Below, piece after piece: positions 48,704 through 51,793 of a DNA stretch of 51,793 nucleotides. The stretch is from Oerskovia rustica (GTDB taxonomy: Bacteria; Actinomycetota; Actinomycetes; Actinomycetales; Cellulomonadaceae): contig NZ_JACSQQ010000001.1 of assembly GCF_014836555.1 (NCBI RefSeq), forward strand, positions 186,842 to 238,634. The letters are read 5' to 3'. The notes beneath the pieces are model-generated. The model did no database searches, was not told where the DNA came from, and saw nothing but the letters and a program-made list of their open reading frames with translations. How positions within the stretch are numbered: the stretch's first letter is position 1; every line of letters begins with the position of its first letter. A program made the translations under genes and the position numbers.

Positions 48704-49642
48704 TCAGCAGGTCAGGCCCGAGCCCGGCGCGACGCCCAGGATCGCCGTGATCTTCTGGTAGCGGTCGACCCTGCTCTGGACCGAGGCCGGGTTGCCGCCG
48801 TCGCACTCGAGCGCCCCGTTGAGCGAGTTGATCGTCTGACCGAATCCGGCGCCGCCGATCATCGCCTCGTGCGACGTCATGACGCCCGGACCGTTCTGCG
48901 TGTTCCAGTACCAGAGGGCCGTCTGCCAGGCGATCGACGGGTCCTGCTCGACGAGCCACGGGTTGTTGAGCAGGTCGATGCCGAGCGCGTCACCGGCCGC
49001 CTTGTAGTTGAAGTTCCAGCTGAACATGATCGGGCCGCGGCCGTAGTAGGCCTTCTGCCCGGCCGGGCAGCCGAACGGCTGCGAGTAGTCGCACTTGATC
49101 CAGTAGTTCGCCTCGTTGATCTCCTTGACGTACCGCAGACCGACCGACTCGAAGTCGGCGTGGGTCAGGAAGGCCGCAGCCTCCTGGGTCCGGGTCGTCT
49201 CGGTCCCCGTGTTCGCGAACCTCGGGTACGCCGCGAGGGCGTCGACGAGGCCCTGGTAGGTGTAGAACGCGTTGCGCTTCGGGAAGATCGCGTCGAACTC
49301 GGCCTCGCTGATCACGAAGTCGGACGCGCCACCCTGGCAGGCCCCCTTGTCCGCCCAGACGGTGGTGGCCCCCGGGTTCTCGCGCTGCGTCCACCACTTC
49401 GCGGTGAAGTTGCGGCCGTGGTGCGAGACCGTGGCCCCGCCCTGGTACGCGGTGGTCTCGCTCCACGTCGCGGCGCAGGGGTTCGCGGGCGCCGCGGTGG
49501 CGACCGTGAGCGGTGCCGTGGCCGGTGCATCGACCGCGGTCGCCGGCGCGGCGGCGGCGGTCGCGACGACCGCGCTCACGAGGCCGGCAGCCACGATCGC
49601 GGCTCCTCGGCGCATGCCGGTGACAGTTCTCTTGCCAAACAT
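48704..49642 (-). CDS. Secreted GH19 chitinase with N-terminal CBM5/12
   Basis: 312 aa. The signal peptide ends around residue 36. A chitin-binding CBM5/12 (CAATWSETTAYQGGATVSHHGRNFTAKWWTQ, about 54-95) precedes a GH19 domain of about 205 residues (EAAAFLTHADFESVGLRYV, YYGRGPIMFSWNFNYKAAGDALG, AWQTALWYWNTQNG). The usual catalytic HETGG is here FESVG, so the Glu remains but its neighbours differ. It hydrolyses chitin outside the cell by inversion; the GH20 enzyme in this window could use the released chitobiose. Confidence 0.93.
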   Translation of the reverse strand: MFGKRTVTGMRRGAAIVAAGLVSAVVATAAAAPATAVDAPATAPLTVATAAPANPCAATWSETTAYQGGATVSHHGRNFTAKWWTQRENPGATTVWADKGACQGGASDFVISEAEFDAIFPKRNAFYTYQGLVDALAAYPRFANTGTETTRTQEAAAFLTHADFESVGLRYVKEINEANYWIKCDYSQPFGCPAGQKAYYGRGPIMFSWNFNYKAAGDALGIDLLNNPWLVEQDPSIAWQTALWYWNTQNGPGVMTSHEAMIGGAGFGQTINSLNGALECDGGNPASVQSRVDRYQKITAILGVAPGSGLTC

Positions 49643-49672
49643 CGAGCCCCCATTTGCTCATCGTTGAACAAT

Positions 49673-49704
49673 CCTTGTGAACGGCTGGCGCCGCGGTCAC
49701 AAGG
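49673..49704. promoter_or_regulatory. Inverted repeat upstream of the chitinase gene
   Basis: CCTTGTGA and TCACAAGG form a perfect 8-bp inverted repeat with 16 bases between. It lies 31-62 bases before the chitinase ATG, over the probable promoter. The half-site TTGTGA is the same as in the CRP-type site at 5178, but the spacing is wrong for one CRP dimer. The DasR consensus was not found. Confidence 0.5.
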
Positions 49705-49769
49705 TAGCGATGCGCACAAATGTCAGCAACTCGAACAAACCACCTGATTGCGCTGCGCCTCCCCCGCGG

Positions 49770-49799
49770 GCATACCTGGGCATGCCTGGGCGCGCCTAG
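49770..49799. repeat. Three tandem 10-bp repeats
   Basis: GCATACCTGG, GCATGCCTGG and GCGCGCCTAG follow one another directly in the gap between the chitinase promoter and the PAP2 gene. Ten-base period suggests binding sites on one DNA face; nothing more can be said. Confidence 0.55.
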
Positions 49800-49824
49800 G
49801 CACTCCGAGTGGACGCGGGCCCGC

Positions 49825-49886
49825 CGAGGGTGCCCGACTCGACCCCCGAGGGTGACGCGCGCGACTACCGACGGTGACGCCGTCGA
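49825..49886. repeat. Degenerate 20-22 bp tandem repeat
   Basis: Three units beginning CGAGGGTG (49825), CGAGGGTGACGC (49847) and CGACGGTGACGC (49867), each followed by a GAC-rich stretch. They lie just after the PAP2 stop codon in a 284-base gap without a gene. Confidence 0.5.
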
Positions 49887-49926
49887 CGACTGAAGGAGTC
49901 ACCCGCGGCAGGTCGTCGCGTCACTC

Positions 49927-50700
49927 TCAGCGCCGGACCAGCGTCCTGTCATCGGCCCCGGCCCGCACCTCCGGCGCGAGCAGCAGCCGGCCCACGGCCT
50001 CGTTGCGGCACAACGTCGCCAGGACCGCGGCGACCGGCCCGCGCAGCGCCAGGACGAGCGCCACCACGACGCACACACCGACCGTCGCGCCCGCGACGAC
50101 GTCGTGCGGGAAGTGGACCCCCTGCACCAGGCGCGCCGCGCCCGTCACGATCGCGAGGACCGCGGGCGCGACGACCATGACCCGGTAGGGCGGGAGGCGA
50201 CGTGCGCGCCGGAACCGGAGCGCCGTCGTCGTGCCGAGGGAGTCCCGCGGGCGGCCCGTGGCGAGCGCCGTGAGCACCACGGACGTCGCGAGCGCGAACG
50301 CGATGGTCGTGTGGTTGCTCGGGAAGGACCAGTCCCCCGCCGCGGGGCAGTGCGCGATCTCGATGAGGTCCCAGCACCCGCGGGGCTGCTGGACGATCGT
50401 CTTGGCGACCTCGGACGTCGCGTAGGCCAGCACGGCGCCCGCGCCCCCGACGACCGCGGTCGCGACGGCCACGAGCCCCGCCCCGCGCGCCTGCCAGGCC
50501 GCGAGCACCCACAGCAGGGCGAGCACGATCACGCCTGCCTCGGCGACCAGCTCGACGCCGGGCAGGTCCGCGGTCCGGGCCGTCACGGCGAGGTAGAGCT
50601 CGGTGCTGGGCCCGCGCAGGAGCAGCAGCGACGGCACGACCACGGCGGCCGCGAGCAGCCAGAGCAGGGCCAGGAGCAGGGGCGATCTGGGGGACTTCAC
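49927..50700 (-). CDS. PAP2-family membrane phosphatase
   Basis: 257 aa with five or six membrane segments. The three phosphatase motifs are seen: KTIVQQPR (K-x6-RP-like, with P and R swapped), PSNHTT, and RLVQGVHFPHDVVAG (R and catalytic His, Asp). The family removes phosphate from lipid phosphates or undecaprenyl diphosphate at the outer face. GTG 50700 has TACCAT ending six bases upstream, so it is probably leaderless. The last 40 residues are a polar tail. Confidence 0.88.
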   Translation of the reverse strand: MKSPRSPLLLALLWLLAAAVVVPSLLLLRGPSTELYLAVTARTADLPGVELVAEAGVIVLALLWVLAAWQARGAGLVAVATAVVGGAGAVLAYATSEVAKTIVQQPRGCWDLIEIAHCPAAGDWSFPSNHTTIAFALATSVVLTALATGRPRDSLGTTTALRFRRARRLPPYRVMVVAPAVLAIVTGAARLVQGVHFPHDVVAGATVGVCVVVALVLALRGPVAAVLATLCRNEAVGRLLLAPEVRAGADDRTLVRR

Positions 50701-50706
50701 CCCGGA

Positions 50707-50712
50707 ATGGTA
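50707..50712 (-). promoter_or_regulatory. -10 element of the PAP2 gene
   Basis: TACCAT on the minus strand ends six bases before the GTG at 50700; no ribosome site is seen. Confidence 0.45.
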
Positions 50713-50826
50713 CGGAGGTGAACGGCCGATGAACATCAGACCGCGGTCGGACCCGGACACCTCCTGCCGTCCCCCTCGCGGCCCACACCCCGCCTTCACG
50801 TCCGTGCCCGTGGCATCGTGGGGCGC

Positions 50827-51663
50827 GTGACCGACGCCCGCACCGCCGCGACGCCCGACACCGCCCTGCTCACCGCCGCACGCCTGCTCGCCGCGGCGCT
50901 GGTCTGCGGGTCGGCGGTGCTCCTGTTCGCGGTGCACGTCCGGCCGCTCGGGTACGTGCCGCTCGTCGCGGGCGTCCTGCTGGGGCTACTCGTCGACCGG
51001 CGGCTCGGGCGCGACCTGCTGCTGATCGCGCTCGGCATGGGCATCATCAGCACCATCCCGCTCGCGGCGGACCTGAGCGATGCCGGGATCGCCCGGTTCG
51101 CCGTCGTGCTCTCGCTGGCGGTGCTGGTCCCGTGGGCCGTCTCGCGCTATGTCTACCGCGACGACGCGATCCGGTTCCCGGTCCGCACGGGCAGACGGTG
51201 GAACCGCACCCAGATCGTGTACCTGCTGGTCGTGCTCGTCGCGGGCTACCTGATCCTGCCCGCGTACTTCATCGGGTCCGGCTCGTACCAGAACTGGCCC
51301 GCGATCGAGACACCGCAGGAGATCGCGCGACTCTTCGTGGGCGTCAACGCCGTGGGGATCTGGGACGAGCTGTTCTTCGTGTGCGTCGTGTTCGCGCTGC
51401 TGCGCCGCCACTTCGCGCTGTGGCCTGCGAACCTCCTGCAGGCGACGGTGTTCGTGTCGTTCCTGTGGGAGCTCGGCTACCGGAGCTGGGGGCCGCTCCT
51501 GACGATCCCGTTCGCGCTGGTCCAGGGGTGGATCTTCGCGCGCACCAAGTCGCTCACGTACGTGGTGTGCGTGCACCTGCTGTTCGACGCGATCGTGTTC
51601 GCGGTCCTGGTGCACGCGCACCATCCCGAGCTGTTCGACGTGTTCGTCACGGGCGGGCGCTGA
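50827..51663 (+). CDS. CPBP-like (CAAX protease-related) integral membrane protein
   Basis: 278 aa, about eight membrane segments. The segment VGIWDELFFVCVVFALLRR is in the place of the EExxxR motif and VCVHLLFDAIVF provides HxxxD, as in CPBP glutamic proteases, but the first motif has one acidic pair (DE) and the FxxxH motif is replaced by FLWELGY. It may thus be an inactive member. GTG 50827 is preferred over GTG 50818, three codons upstream; neither has a ribosome site. Divergent from the PAP2 gene. Confidence 0.7.
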   Translation: MTDARTAATPDTALLTAARLLAAALVCGSAVLLFAVHVRPLGYVPLVAGVLLGLLVDRRLGRDLLLIALGMGIISTIPLAADLSDAGIARFAVVLSLAVLVPWAVSRYVYRDDAIRFPVRTGRRWNRTQIVYLLVVLVAGYLILPAYFIGSGSYQNWPAIETPQEIARLFVGVNAVGIWDELFFVCVVFALLRRHFALWPANLLQATVFVSFLWELGYRSWGPLLTIPFALVQGWIFARTKSLTYVVCVHLLFDAIVFAVLVHAHHPELFDVFVTGGR

Positions 51664-51731
51664 GGCACCCACGGCGGGGTCGTCACCCACCCGCGACGCG
51701 GGCAGCCCCAGCCCGCCCGACGTCGCGCGGG

Positions 51732-51793
51732 TCAGGGTGTCGCGTCCCCGTCGAGCGGCGGGACGTAGAACGCGGTCGTCGCGGGGGGGGGCC
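51732..51793 (-). CDS. C-terminal fragment of an unknown gene, cut by the window edge
   Basis: Reading the minus strand into the edge gives a frame ending ATTAFYVPPLDGDATP and a TGA at 51732-51734. Only about 16 residues are readable before the poly-G run at the end. No family can be assigned. The 70 bases between it and the CPBP-like gene hold no clear terminator. Confidence 0.3.
   Translation of the reverse strand, partial: PPPATTAFYVPPLDGDATP

Noticed and set aside
49673-49704. CRP site at the chitinase promoter
   Set aside because: The half-sites match but are 16 bases apart rather than the spacing needed for one CRP dimer.

Overview
The window is high-GC DNA from a Gram-positive actinobacterium, most likely a Micrococcales member near Cellulomonas, Oerskovia or Cellulosimicrobium. 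I infer this from the codon usage, the mycothiol gene mca, the coproporphyrin-type heme pair (HemQ plus a ferrochelatase with a C-terminal Cys cluster), the many GTG starts, and the set of glycan-degrading genes (GH1, GH13, GH19, GH20). No rRNA, tRNA, CRISPR array or recognisable insertion sequence was seen. The first bases (poly-C) and the last (poly-G) are homopolymer runs that look like contig edges, so the outermost genes are cut off.

Layout. 77-4652: a beta-glucoside module of two ABC permeases, a GH1 beta-glucosidase and a LacI regulator; its solute-binding protein is probably beyond the left edge. 4663-6044: an SdpI-like membrane protein and an orphan NrdG-type radical-SAM activase, with a perfect CRP-type site between them. 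6118-12710: proline/glutamate catabolism (bifunctional PutA, a divergent PAS-AraC regulator, an aldo/keto reductase, glutamate dehydrogenase). 12826-16064: a TspO-like membrane protein, HemQ and coproporphyrin ferrochelatase. 16193-22984: an alpha-glucoside uptake operon (GH13 enzyme, binding lipoprotein, two permeases) under a LacI regulator. 23079-29629: an ACT protein, then a tight five-gene operon: GH20 hexosaminidase, N-acyl-D-amino-acid deacylase, IclR regulator, D-amino-acid deaminase-like PLP enzyme and RidA. 29743-35521: an AAA ATPase between two large palindromes, glycerate kinase, and an alkaline phosphatase with a C-terminal WxL-like domain next to a DUF916-like membrane protein. 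35718-48652: MarR/FMN reductase, then a block with the same gene content as the M. tuberculosis Rv1079-Rv1086 region (metB, greA, DUF4307, mca, small membrane protein, hemolysin III, short cis-prenyltransferase), with ilvA, a nitrilase and a DUF559 nuclease-like gene added. 48704-51793: a GH19 chitinase, a PAP2 phosphatase, a CPBP-like membrane protein and a gene fragment.

The most unusual signal is two families of intergenic palindromes. Family A has three copies with CGCTGAGTGC ends; two copies share an identical 11-base loop and show a compensatory base change in the stem, and two supply the stop codon of a neighbouring gene. Family B has three copies, each with 20-base arms (outer end CGAGATGCT, inner end GTTGTCG) and a loop of exactly 18 bases, clustered around a frameshifted DUF559 endonuclease-like gene. 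Both could be bidirectional terminators, REP-like mobile palindromes, or both.

A second window-wide pattern is leaderless expression. At least ten starts have a -10-like hexamer (TAnnnT or a close variant) 6 or 7 bases upstream, and most of these lack a usable Shine-Dalgarno sequence.
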